Positions 1 to 12,500 of a stretch of DNA of 64,000 nucleotides are shown piece by piece (position 1 is the stretch's first letter; each line of letters begins with the position of its first letter). Position numbers and translations under genes: made by a program. Below the pieces are notes generated by a model. The model was not told the origin of the DNA, searched no databases, and was given only the letters and a program-made list of their open reading frames with translations. The DNA is from Colius striatus (Eukaryota; Chordata; Aves; Coliiformes; Coliidae), in NCBI RefSeq assembly GCF_028858725.1, contig NC_084761.1, positions 37,374,501 to 37,438,500 on the forward strand. The letters are read 5' to 3'.

Positions 1-545
1 AGCTCTGAGTGTACCCAGATGGGCAGGAGATTGCGTGAGGAGGCAGCCATGGCACAGGCTATGCTGGACAGCCTGCAGGATGCAGAGACCCACACAGGAG
101 GCAGAGAGGAGCTGCAGCCCTCGGGATGAATGCACAACAAAGCAGCCCATGGAGAGCTGCCTGGTATGTGAGGGACCCTGTGCTGAAACAGGGAGGACCA
201 GTGAGGACCCCACCCACCTTGAAGTGAGACAAATGGCTGGAGCCATCAGTAAAGGACTGACTGAAACCCCCATTCCCTGACCCCCAGAGCCACTGAGGGG
301 AGGAGGTAAAGATACCAGGGCATCAGGGCTCTGAGCCTGGGATGTGGGGAGGAGCAGGTGGAAGGTGGTCTTAATGGGGTGCTTGTGCTCTTCATTGTAC
401 CAGTCTGTTGTATTCTGTTTGTTATGGTTTAGGTTGGTGGTGGATTAAATTAATTTCTGCTTTCTTCCACCAGTTTAGTCCTGTGTGTTTTGCTCAGGAC
501 CATAAGTGACAACTGAGCCATCCCTGTCCTTAGAGAGTTCCAAAG
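1..545 (+). mobile_element. Avian LTR fragment, cut by the window edge
   Basis: This is an endogenous retrovirus LTR of the avian type that carries runs of 'cccatgga' and 'ggacccc'. It has the typical downstream block: a 'gaggaggtaaagata' segment, 'ggattaaattaattt', then 'cctgtgtgttttgctcaggacc'. It shares this plan with copies at 2.7-3.6 kb and 43.6-44.6 kb. The left end is outside the window, the right end is approximate, and no internal viral region is seen next to it. It is an old fossil. The family is recognised from memory of the avian consensus, so the exact subfamily is open. Confidence 0.55.
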
Positions 546-3500
546 GCCCTTGTTACTTGAGGTTGATCATGGTATTTTTTTTCCTAGATGGGTCTAAACT
601 ATGACAATGTCACATCTAAACACCCATATGCCCTTTAGGGTCCAAATTATACAAACGTACCACATGAAGCATTTAGCATAACAGACTACTTGTGTCATAT
701 TTTAAAAGTGAAACCTGTTTATATTTCATAGAATCATAGAATGGTAGAGGTTGGAAAGGACCTCTAGAGATCACCTAGCCCAGCCCCCCTGCCAAAGCAG
801 GTTCATCTCAATCAGGTCACACAGGAACACATCCAGGTGAGTTTTGAAAACCTTCAGAGGAGACACGACAACTTCCCTGGGCAGCCTGTGCCAGGGCTCT
901 CTCACCTGAACAGTAAAAAGAGTTTTTTTCTTATGTTAAAAGGGAACTTTGTGTTCCAGCTTCTTTCCATTACCTCTTGTCCTGTCACTAGATACAAAAG
1001 AAAAAAAGGGATGTCCCAACCTCCTGACATCCACCATTTAGATATTTGTAAATACTAATGAGATCTCCCCTGCAGTCTTCTCTTCCCTAAACAGCCCCAG
1101 TTCCTGCAGCCTTAACTCATAAGAAAGATGTTCCAGTCCTCTGATCATCTTGGTAGCTCTTCACTGGATTCTCTCCAGAAGTTCTCTGTCCCTCTTGAGC
1201 TGGGGAGCCCAGAACTGGACACAGGACTCCACATGAGGCCTCACCAGGGCAGCAAAGAGGAGGAGCAGAACCTCCCTTGACCTGCTGGCTACACTCCTCT
1301 TGATGCACCCCAGGATGCCATTGGCCTTCTTGGCCACAAGGGCACATTGCTGGCTCATGGTTAGTTTATTATTAACCACAAGTAGCTCTTTTTTTTGTTG
1401 TTGTTGTTGCTCTGTTTTTCTCTCAGTCAATCCATTCAACCTCTAAGTCATGAAACGTGCAGGACTGTGAGTGAGCCCAACATGTCTGCTCCCACCCTCC
1501 ATGGAGTGGAAGGCAGGTCAAGGCCATGAAACTGGCCAGTACCCATCACTGTACCAGTTTCCTCTCCATCTGCCAGGAGAAGTGGGAATGCTTCCTCTTT
1601 CTCCAGTCCTCAGTTCAACATCAGCCAAGCAGTTAGTTCCCCCAGCTTCTACTCCTTGCCTGAAACCAGCCCAGGGCTCAAGTTTAACACAATGCTAGCA
1701 CAGTCAAGATAGCATGGCTGTAACATCTTGCCTCACCCAGCCTGCACTGTCACACAACATATGCAAGCTGCCTTGCAACTTCAGGACAAGTTGCTCCAAG
1801 TCAACATCTCAGCAGCATCTGAAAGCATTATGAACAGAAATAAAACACATGCTGTTCAGGTGATATACTTAGCTTTCTTGTAAACAGAAGTAACATTTAA
1901 CGGCCTTTAATCCCTTGGCCACGGGGAGAGTTGAGTTTGCCTGAGACAAGAGTATATCAAACATCTCTCAACAAAAATGCTGTAGCTGTTGCTTTAGTCT
2001 ATGTCACAGTGTAAATCCCAAGCCTTTGAGCTCACATATTCCAGTCAACTAATTATACTAGACTCAAATTTGAAACTACTTGTCACATTATTTGCATCAA
2101 CTTTTCTTTTAGCAGGTGTCATTTCCAAAGCTCTGACTTAACAGCATTTTTGTGTGTTTTAAATGCACCAACTTGAAGAGCACTGCCTTTCAACAAAGGC
2201 AGCACTCATACTGATAGCCCAGTGCTGGTTATTCAGCTGCAGTGACAGACATCTAGCCTTCAGGTATATGCTCAGGAAAGAGCTACCACTGGGCCCACCA
2301 CAAACACACTGCTCTAACACAGAGGGACCTGGAAGTGACAGTAGCAAGTAGTTCTCCACACAGCAACAGCAACCAGCCAACATTCTTCTTGGGATTATTC
2401 CTTATCACAACATCAACACAGGGGCATTTGCTGCCATTTCTGCCAGCAGATGAGAAATACACAGGATTTGGTACTGGAGAGAAAGATGGTGTCTCCTCAG
2501 TCATGTGCTCCCTCCTTTCATATTGAGTGACATTGGATTTTACAGTCTTTGAGAAGGACCATTTTTGCTCTGCCTAGGAACAGAAAAACTTGCTTTTGCA
2601 CATGTACCTGCAACGCTCTCTCATATCCTCATCCATCTCCTAGTGAGAACTGGATAGTCAGGCGCATTGTCTTTGTGTGGAGCTGTTTCTGGTAATGGAA
2701 AAGGGGCTGCAATAGTGGCCTCTGTAAGAAGTTGCTTGAAACATTCCCTGGCTCTAGGTCAGACCTATATCTGGGGTTGAGCCAACTGAGTGTCTCTGCA
2801 ATCACTTTAAGAAGCATCCAGATGAGTAGAGGTTGAAGGTGGTGGAAGGAGTTGGATGAGAGATGCAACCATGCAGATCAGTAAGGGAGGAGGGAAGGAG
2901 GTGTGCCAGAACAAAGACTTCCTACATCCCACAGTGAGATGACAGCTGTCCCCCTGCAACCCATGGAGAGAAGTGGTGGGGTTGGCAGCTCATGTAGCAC
3001 CCCATGGCAGAGGCAATTGTGCCCAGAGGGGTCGTGACACTGTGGGGAGGATGGAGTTGTGCTGTCAGAGGAGACCCACACTGGATGAGTTTGTGATAGG
3101 AAGTTGCAGCTCTCAGGAAGGACTTGCATGAGAGAGGTTAAGGACAGGGAGGGACCCTGTATTGGAGCAGGGGAAGAATGCAAGAAGCCCTCCTCTGAGG
3201 AGGAGGAAGGAGCAGCAGAGACTGTGACTGACTGACTACAACTGCCATTCCCTGCCCCCTGTGCTGCCAAAGGGGAGAAGGTAGAGATATCAAGAGCAGG
3301 GAGGGGAAGGATGTTTTAAAAAGGTTGGTTGTACTTATCTTACTCTGGTTTTGCTTTCCATCTGTTCTGTTTCTAGCTCATGTTCTTGTTTCTCTCCCTA
3401 AGTTGAGCAGTCAAGTCAATTTTGCCTAGAATCATAACCAGCAAGCGAGCTCTTACTGCCCTTGTTTGGATCCACAAGTCCCTTGGTTATCTTTTCTCCT

Positions 3501-6500
3501 CCCATCTTGCTGGAGCATCCACTATCCTACAGAAGGTGGGGGTGTGAGGGGGTGAGAGAGTGGCTGTGTGGTGCTTTGTTGCTGGCTGGCCTTAAACCAT
3601 GACATTAGGAAAGATGAAGAGGTGTTACACACTCCCTCTCAGCACTTAACACGCACATACATATCTACACACACATAGACCTTTACCCTGGTTTAATCAG
3701 CTACTCTGTAATTCACTATCACTGCGAATTTCTCCTCCCTCAGTAAATATTGTGTAATGCAACTGGGCCTCTCTACCTGATCATGTTCTATCAGAAGATG
3801 CCAACTTAAATTCTGTAATGTTAGATCTACATCTGCCCTGGTCCTCAAGTACTTTCATCCACATATAGACTCCTTATCACAAGTCAGTCATCCCAAGAGC
3901 AGTACACAGGCCTTAGCTCGGCACTGCAGATTCCACACCTCTGCTGCTCCCTACACCTTCTCAAGTAAGGAATAGTTAGACTCCAGCTTACTGCAGTAAA
4001 AGTCACCTACAGTGGGGAAAATTTTAATTTCAAATATAAAAAGGACATTAAAAATTATTCTTTAGGCCACCATTGTTATTGTGTATTCCAATCTGTAAGA
4101 CCACTTGAACATTGCCTGTATACAATCAGCCATATGAGTTATCTCAGTCCATTTTTACTAAACATCATTAGATACTAATCATTTGTCCAGGCAGTGGTGT
4201 ATGCTCAAATTAGTTCATGTTCTGAACTACAGTCTGTATTAGCACTATACACCTCTCAGTCTATACAACTCTCAATCACACATACAGGGGGAGTACTTGT
4301 TCAATCTTTTCATAAAACACAATCTATCAGTCAGGTACTCTCTCTCCTTTACCTTTCTTTTCTAGAGAACAAAAAGCTACATGCCAGAATGATCAGATAT
4401 CTAGGACAAGAGCTCCTACTGCACAGCTAAAGCACCAGAGCTGGATCTCTTGCCCACTCACTGACCCATGACAAGACAGGACACTATCCTTATAGGAAGA
4501 AAAATGGTATCTCGCTGCATCACTGACCACCTGTGAAACATCAACAGCAGGGCACTAGCATTATTTAGAAGGATCACTCACCTTGCATTCCCCCACCCCA
4601 CTGATCATACAATATCAGTGTTCACAGTATTGATAAGGATACTCTTTGGAGACGAAATGCCCACAACTAGATACAGTAATAAGGACTGAATTGCTGAATA
4701 CATTCACATGAGTTAATTCATATAATTAGGTAGCAACTGACGGTTCTACCACCCGGCAAGCTGGTCCTGTTTCCAGCTGTGATACCTAATAAGGAAGATA
4801 CCTAGATAATGCTGACACTGCTGTCAAGCAAATCAACAGCAATACCAAGGCAGTCAGGAACCAGCCAGCAACTGGCTGCAACATCTTATTCAGCCTTCCC
4901 CTATTTCCTAGGCCAACTCAGATTTCTCTCACTGTGCTCACAGCTCCAAAGTCTTACAGTCAACTCTGACCCAGTACAGTCTACCATGACACATGCACAA
5001 GTATGGGTTAAGACACAGTAAAAGATACAATTTCAAAATTCAGTTAAAGGAGGAAACATAAAGCAACTCTTTAGCTGTCTTTGTACAGATAATGACTGTA
5101 AGAAGTTTGTCTTTCTCCAGAGGTTAAGTGTGATGTTGTTAAGACTGGGACAGTTGGCCAGCAGCCCTGCAAGCAGTGACCTAAAGACAGATTTCAAGAT
5201 AAAAAACAAGCTCATATTGTAATTCAAAAATTTTCCTCAACTGTCTTAACCTATACTTTGTTTTTAAATAATTGATTTTGTTTTGTTTTATTTGTTTTGT
5301 TAAATAATATTATTTCATACCCTTCAATTTCCTCATCCCCAAAATTTTTCAGCCATTCAGGACAAGCCAGTATTATTCAGTATTATTTCACTCTGCAGGA
5401 ACAGTTCTCGTGCCAACAGCATTGCTAAACAACTGGATGTAAGAGTTTGTTTGTAACCACCCCATCTATTCTTCAGTTCTCTCATCTAACTTCCCCATTC
5501 AAAAAGGACTCAGTTCTCCTGCTTCAGAACATTAGTTTTATCAATTTGACTTTACCACAAGCTCTCACCATTAGCAGCAGGAGTCTTTAGCATCTGTGGC
5601 TGTGGCTTTTTGACACCTTTTTCTATCCGTATAGTGGCCCACTGTTGAAAAGAAAGAAAACATTATGTTCACAAATGTAGTATTCACTTAAGGAAAAAAA
5701 AAGTCACCTAAAAAAGCAACAGTTAACCCAAGATAGGTTGTGATTTTTAAATTATATCTTCCCCAGTTAGTCATCACCTGTCTTCCTCAGATGTCTCCAC
5801 AAATCCATACACAGTTCCTCTGAAGTACTTCCCAAGTCTGCTTGGCATTTTTTTAGAAAGTAGACTTGGTGCTTCACAGATGTTTCAGATTCTGTTGAAA
5901 TACAGAACCACCAAGAGCCTGAAAGGCCTTTGTCGGCACTGCTACTTGCACATCAGACACCAAGTCACGGTCGCATGGGAAGCTCTGGGAGCTGAGCTAG
6001 ACAATAACCCCTAAGTACACAGCACATCTTCACAGAGCCCACAGACATGTCACAACTCAGCCCGTCTTCTGAGTTGCACCATACTGAAGCAAAAAAGTCC
6101 TAACCGGGTTAAGTCAAACAAGCCTACACACAGCTAACTCCACTAAAAACCAAAACAGCATTTGCAGTCATGGGAAGGCTCATTTAAGTTCAGTCTCAGT
6201 CCAAAGAGGACTGCACTCAAGATTTTTCCAAGCAGAACAAAACTGAAGTTACCCTTGACTATGCAACTGTTCATTTCTTGGTATTTTAGAGCTCTGAGCA
6301 GCAGAGAAACAGGTCACTGGCAGGTGACTAGTGTACAGCTGCAGACAGACTCTTTCCCTGTCCTTGGGAAGGGCTGACAGTTCACTGGGGGTTAATCTGC
6401 TCTTTTCTAGTGGGTGGACTGAGAGAAAGAGACCGGTGGTAAAGCTCTGCTCTCCAACCAGTGTGTCAAAGCTTCCCAGCATCTCCGCTTTCTGTAAACC

Positions 6501-9500
6501 CCCATGGCAGAATCACATAGTGTCAGAAGACTTCCACTCACCTCCAGCCCTGAGGGGGCTGTTTAACCTGTTTTCAAGTCGAAAGGCCTTCTTCAGCTGA
6601 CTCAGTTCCACACAATGCTTTTAAACAGCCCTTCTACTTTCCTACATCAGGCTTCATTTTTACTGAGTTAATGATTATAACCTTCTTGCCACCCCCCCGA
6701 AGTCTGCCTGTAATGACAGAGTAGCTGTTGTGACCTGGACCCTAAGTCGCAGCTTTGCAAAGGAATGGAAAGCTCTAACAAAGAGGACTGAGTTTATGGC
6801 TTCCTATTAAGCACACTACTTCCTCTCCCCTGTGAGACTTAATCCTATTTCTAAGAATATTGTTATAATAGGCATTTCCAAGACAGAAAGGTGTCCTGGC
6901 AGGAATGAGTTCATATCAGAAGATCAGGACAGTCAAGCCTTTGCTGAGTCAGTTCTTCAAGCCTTAACAACTTAAGCAGTACCAAAGGCATACTTTGTTT
7001 TAAAAGCATACAGGTGGTCCTCATTGGTCTGCACAGAAAGGATCTAGACCAATGCTAAACCATGCAGTTTCCAACAGAGCTGTGGGGCCTTTGGGAGTGC
7101 AGTTCCCTTCTGAAGGGTCAATATCCTAATTCTTGACATTATCCCCACCACGTAACTTCCCAGGAACAGCCAGGACTGCTTACTATATTAGGTCTTGCTG
7201 AATCATAATATACGCTGACAATATATTCATTTGTTTTCTCAGTTCTGCTGCTGCTAAGGCAATAGCTGTTTCAGGAATTAATTTTACCTGTAGGAATAAC
7301 TAGGTAGTTTCTGACTACTCATCATCCTTGGCAGTGCTATGATCATAAAAGCTCTGGGAAATATCAAAATGTAGGTATTGCTCAAGAAAGTAACTACTTA
7401 TAATACCTACATTCTTCTACTAAATAGATTTAGAGGTACAGGCAGATCAGTAAAAACATTGACAGTCATTTTCTGACCAGATCTGAACCACTGTATTCAA
7501 CAAATTAAGAGTCTCCAAAAGTAGGTTATCACTTATTCCATAGAACACACTTGCCTAATCATCTCAGTTACATTTGAGAAAAGTTTTCATCTTCCAAATT
7601 CTCTCAACTGGGTTATCAAAACCCAGCACTGCCACCCTCTGCTATGCAAAATCTAGAAGAACAGTTTATGTTTGGTGCTCAGATAGTGCAGGCAACACTC
7701 CCTTCACAATGCTCTTGCTACAGGAATCCTGCCATTCCAAGTTCATGCTAGACTGTCAAAAAAATCTGAACCTCAGCAGAAGTGGTGAGGACACTGGCTA
7801 GAGAGTCAAGCTTGCAACATCCTGCAGGATATTTTGACACACTGTTAAGCAGAGGACGCAATGAATCCTTCCCAAAGAAGCATTTCTACCACTTAAATGC
7901 GTTTAGCTACCCTATCCAGTACACTATTGCCTCGAAAGCAGTCTGACCTATAGTCCACAGGCTCATCTGATTCCAGAAAGCCACAGTATCTCACCTAGGA
8001 GATGGAGGGAACAGAGGCAATGAGAAAGACAACAGAGGATAGTTCCCTTTGCCCTTTACCCATGCCTTCCCAGGAGACAGAAGCACTGCCACAAGCTTGA
8101 CACCAGAGAGGCATCTTGTACAAAGGTTGTACAGAGTGTTCCGGGGACAGATGACTTGTGTGCCACAAGTCAATGGCTGAAGCAGTTTTATTTTATGTAC
8201 CATGGAATTTAAACACGCTTCAGAAAACCAGGAAGGATGTGACCAGATACCTAGTCTCCTCTTGACCAGAAGCCTTTGGGTGCTCATAAGGGCCCACATC
8301 TGGGCCACAGCAAATTAGTTTTCAGTCTTCTATGTCATCTTTTTCTTCTCTCAATCCATTATATTTCAAAAAAGAACCCCAAAACTATGCATATACCAGC
8401 AACCAAGCAGTAAAATATTTTTACTTCTTAACTTAAGCTAAATATTCTACTTATCCTCAGGCACTTGAAACAAAGGCACTAACATCAAAGCTGTAATTTG
8501 AACTTTGATCAAATGAAAAGTTTGTCTGTATCCAGTCTGGAAAACAAAAGACATACTACAAGTAGCAATGTAACTTCCCTTCTTTCCTGCTACCTAGGGA
8601 TGTGCACCACTCATTGCTGTGTCAGCTGTTTCCTATGCTAAAAACCAGCTTTATGCTACCAAGAGTTTATCACAGTGGAAGCTGATCTATCCCACAGAAG
8701 GGAAAAATAACATCTTTGTTATTAGAGTTCAAAAAGCATCAAATAAAATTATGTCATAGCCTCTATCCCACTCAGGAGGTGAGCAAAACTCAAACTGGCA
8801 GATCTTATGCATTTATCACTACCAGTAACACAATTTTAAGTGGCTTCTCCCAGCTTGTGAGCTGGTGCAGAGCAGACAATCTTGATTACCTTAGTGCAGA
8901 CCTATGTCTCTAGCAGGGATTTCTGAAGCAGTTTTGGGGAATGAGTATAAAAAACCAGGCTTCTGAACAGATTAAAAATAGTTAGGCAGCTGGGGCTACC
9001 CACTGAACAAATACATGGAAGTTAGAAAGCAGCATGATTGCAGAAATACACAGATACCACTACTGGCTTGATTTTTAAATTTTGGTATTCCAACAGCTCG
9101 GGGCAAAGCAGACTGGATGTTTTAATCACACAAGGCAGTCTGAAGATATCACACTTCACTAGGCAAGGAACACACATCAGCCCTTCTCTGAGAAGGTTTC
9201 CTTCCTCATCCTCTCAAGAAAGACTTCTAATTTATCAGCACCTTAAAACAAACAAACACACAGCAAGTCAACAGCCTGTACAAAATGACCAAAAGATCAA
9301 TTTCACTTATGCATGATGACGTCATTCCCACGTCTATAGAACCTACGCAGTATGTGAAAGATATACATCAGAGGCAAAAAAAATCCACATTATTTACAAG
9401 AGTTGTCAAAAAAACATGTATCTCCAAAGCCAAACTTGACACATTGTTTCATGAAAGCACATCTAACATACTTTGTTAGGATCAATCACAAGTCAAGTTA

Positions 9501-12500
9501 TTAGGATCACTTCTGACATTTCCCTTTTCCTTAACAGATGGAGCTTTGCCTTTCACCTCATTTCACCTTTATATCACCTCTGGCTTAATAGCAATGCTTG
9601 ACAATTACTCAGAAGAGGAGAGAATTGCTGGTGATGACTGGACTCTGCAGTCATATGGAGTTAGATCATTGATGTTCCCATACTGAAAGGCACTGACAGG
9701 TCATGTTCAGCACAAAAGTTGACTGATAGTTTAGGTGCATGCTCCTCCTTGGAGGCTCTCCAAACCTCAACAACAACAGAAAGATTTCATAGGATCTACC
9801 ACACAATGCTACATTTTTTAATACAGTAAAATGTGCATACCAATTATTGGGTTGTTCTGCATGAGGAGGAGAGGAAAAACACCACCACTGAGTGCAGCAA
9901 CCATTTCAAAATGAGGGCAAAATGTCTTCTGCAGTATCCTATGCCATCTTTCCCACACTCTGATGGGACATCCTTGTCACTGTCTTGAAGTAGCTTTCCA
10001 AATTCTTCTGCACACGAGTTGTATGGCAAATCCTTCCTGCTGGACAGGTATCCAAAGTCCAGCATTGCAGGAGAACGTTGAGGGCATCAGCAACAGAAAT
10101 GCCAAGCATCTTATTTTACATCAGCTTCACAAGCTGTTACTGTAAGGCGAGCTCTGAATACAGCTGCTGTTGGTAACATTTGCCTATGAAAGTTTCAGAA
10201 ATTCCAGTGTCCACAAGCTGTGAGATTGAGAGTAGTTTCCAATTAGAGCTGTTGACCAGGAAGTCACAACATTATTTAGTGAAGCAACTCCTACAAAAGG
10301 TGACTCCCAGCTCTGCCTTAATCATCAGGTCTGTGGAAAACAAATAACCACCTCCGTAAGACTGGGCTCTAGGTTAATACAGCTCAGGTATTCACCTCTA
10401 GATTATGCAGCATATTTGATAAAACTCCTATTCCAAAAGCCATTCCAAGCCCTGTAAACAAGGGTGCATCATTCACATCAGGCACATCGCCAAGAAATGT
10501 TTCTTGTTAACATCTGAGCTTGCAGCCTTCAGAGTTATTCGTTTCAGAGATCTCCATTTCTCCCATGCCCAGCAGTCCTTGAAGGATACCAATTACACAG
10601 ACAGAGGCCTTCATTGACACTGTGCAATGACATTAGTCAGCAAAGCTTGCTTCAGAAGCCAGTGAGTTAAAGAGGAAACAGTAAAAACTCCACAATGATT
10701 CACTTGTTTACTAGCTTACACATTCTCCTTTTCCCTTCCCCATCCTTATATGCAGCACCACATGCAATCCTGATGGTGGTTCAAGGGAAGATGCTGCAGC
10801 CCAGCATACTTGGGATAGGACATAACAGTCTACCCTGCACGGCCACAACCTGGTTTGACAATAGGCATCAAAAGGTCCTTTTTCCCCCCTCACAGGTATA
10901 TTCTCAAGTTTAAGTCCAGTCACATTGCCAAGGTCATCTACAAGATCAGTACCTTCACCTCCTAGCTACCAAATACCATTACATTCTTGTCTAGCGGTCC
11001 TGGTTTCCACTAGGATAGAGTTAAATTTCTTCTTAGTACCTGGTACAGGGCTGTGGTTTGGATTTAGTGACAGAATCACATTGGTAACACTGATTCATTT
11101 GTTGTTAATTATCCCAAATTAAGGATTTTCCAGTCTCCTGTGTTCTGCAAGTAAGGAGGTGCACAAGAAGCTGGGACAGAGGATGGCCAGAACAGCTGAC
11201 CCAAACAAGCCAAAGGCTATTCCATACCATAGATTGCCATGCCCAGTATAGAAATGGGAGAGAGTTGGCTGGGAGGGGCAGATCACTGTTCAGGCATCAG
11301 TCAACAGCAGGTGAGAAATTGCATTGGGCATTACTTTTCTTGGGTTTTATTTATCTCTTTGGTATAGTCCTTTCCAATATTATTATTGTTACATTTTAGT
11401 ACTGTTGTTTTTTATTATTTCCTTGTAATTATCACATTGTTCTTATCTCAACCCATAACTTTTACCTTCCCTTCCTGATTGTCCTCCCCATCTCAATGTG
11501 ACAACAGGCAGAGGGAAGAGAGCAAGCAGCTGCCTAGTGCTTAGTTGCCAGCTGGCGCTAAACCACAACGCTAGCAAAACCACATTCCCTGCAGGGCAGC
11601 ACAATAAGCTATTAGAAGTCACTTCTGCTACAAGGGACTGCTATTAAACCTAGACAGATCAGTCCCAGGACATGAAAAACTACAGCTTCAAGCATCTGTT
11701 GTGCATTACAGTGCAATTGGCAAATCCAACCAACCCAAGAAGTACTTCCTCTGCTAACTGAAAGCCCCGCAATGAAAAAGCCACAAGAGTTCAGAGGGGC
11801 AGGTGCATTCAAAGGGCTCGCAGCCCACAACAAACTATTAGCTCAAACACACAAAATAAATTATGTTACTTTACAGCCAGGCTGTTTGTTAATGGCCTAA
11901 TCACTTCTCTCTGGATAGCTTGCTCTTAATACCTCACAACTAACACGCACCACAGCTGAAAAGTACAAGAAACATTTTTCTAGTAGAAAGAGTGAGCAGG
12001 GCAGTCTGTGGAAGTGTTGTTGACAAGTCAACCCTACTGTCTCAGGAAGCTAGGTTCAAAAAAACAGCAGAGATATCACTCTTTTGTAGAAGTAATCCAC
12101 CATTTAAAAAAAAAAAAACCCACAACACTAATATGGTACCAGAGATCCTTCTCTTAACACTGGAAGAGAAGTCACAGGTAGAAGTGATCATTTTCTAAAA
12201 GTGCTTAGTTTCGTAAGACATTTAAAGCAAGTAAATGTACTCCAGGGAATAGCTATATAATGGGGGAAGCAGGTTTTCTAATAGCAAGTAGTCTGCCCAT
12301 ACATTACCACACTCCTCTGGTATTAACACAGCTGGTGATGCTTTTCTGCCTTTTCTCCCCTATCACATACCAAAAAAAAAAACAATACACATATATACTC
12401 CCCTATAAAGCTGATCGTCCCTAGGCACTGTAGTATTTAAGGGTCAAATGCAATTCCAACAGAAGCACATCCTACACACTACTATCTGTATATGTTGTAT

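Noticed and set aside
2878-3270. 130-codon minus-strand frame
   Set aside because: It lies within the repetitive part of an LTR and is low complexity (Ser/Pro-rich); it is not a gene.
1-3604. The LTRs at 1-0.55 kb and 2.7-3.6 kb as the two ends of one provirus
   Set aside because: The 2.1 kb between them holds a CR1 copy and no gag, pol or env-like sequence. The two LTRs are also quite different, so they are independent fossils.
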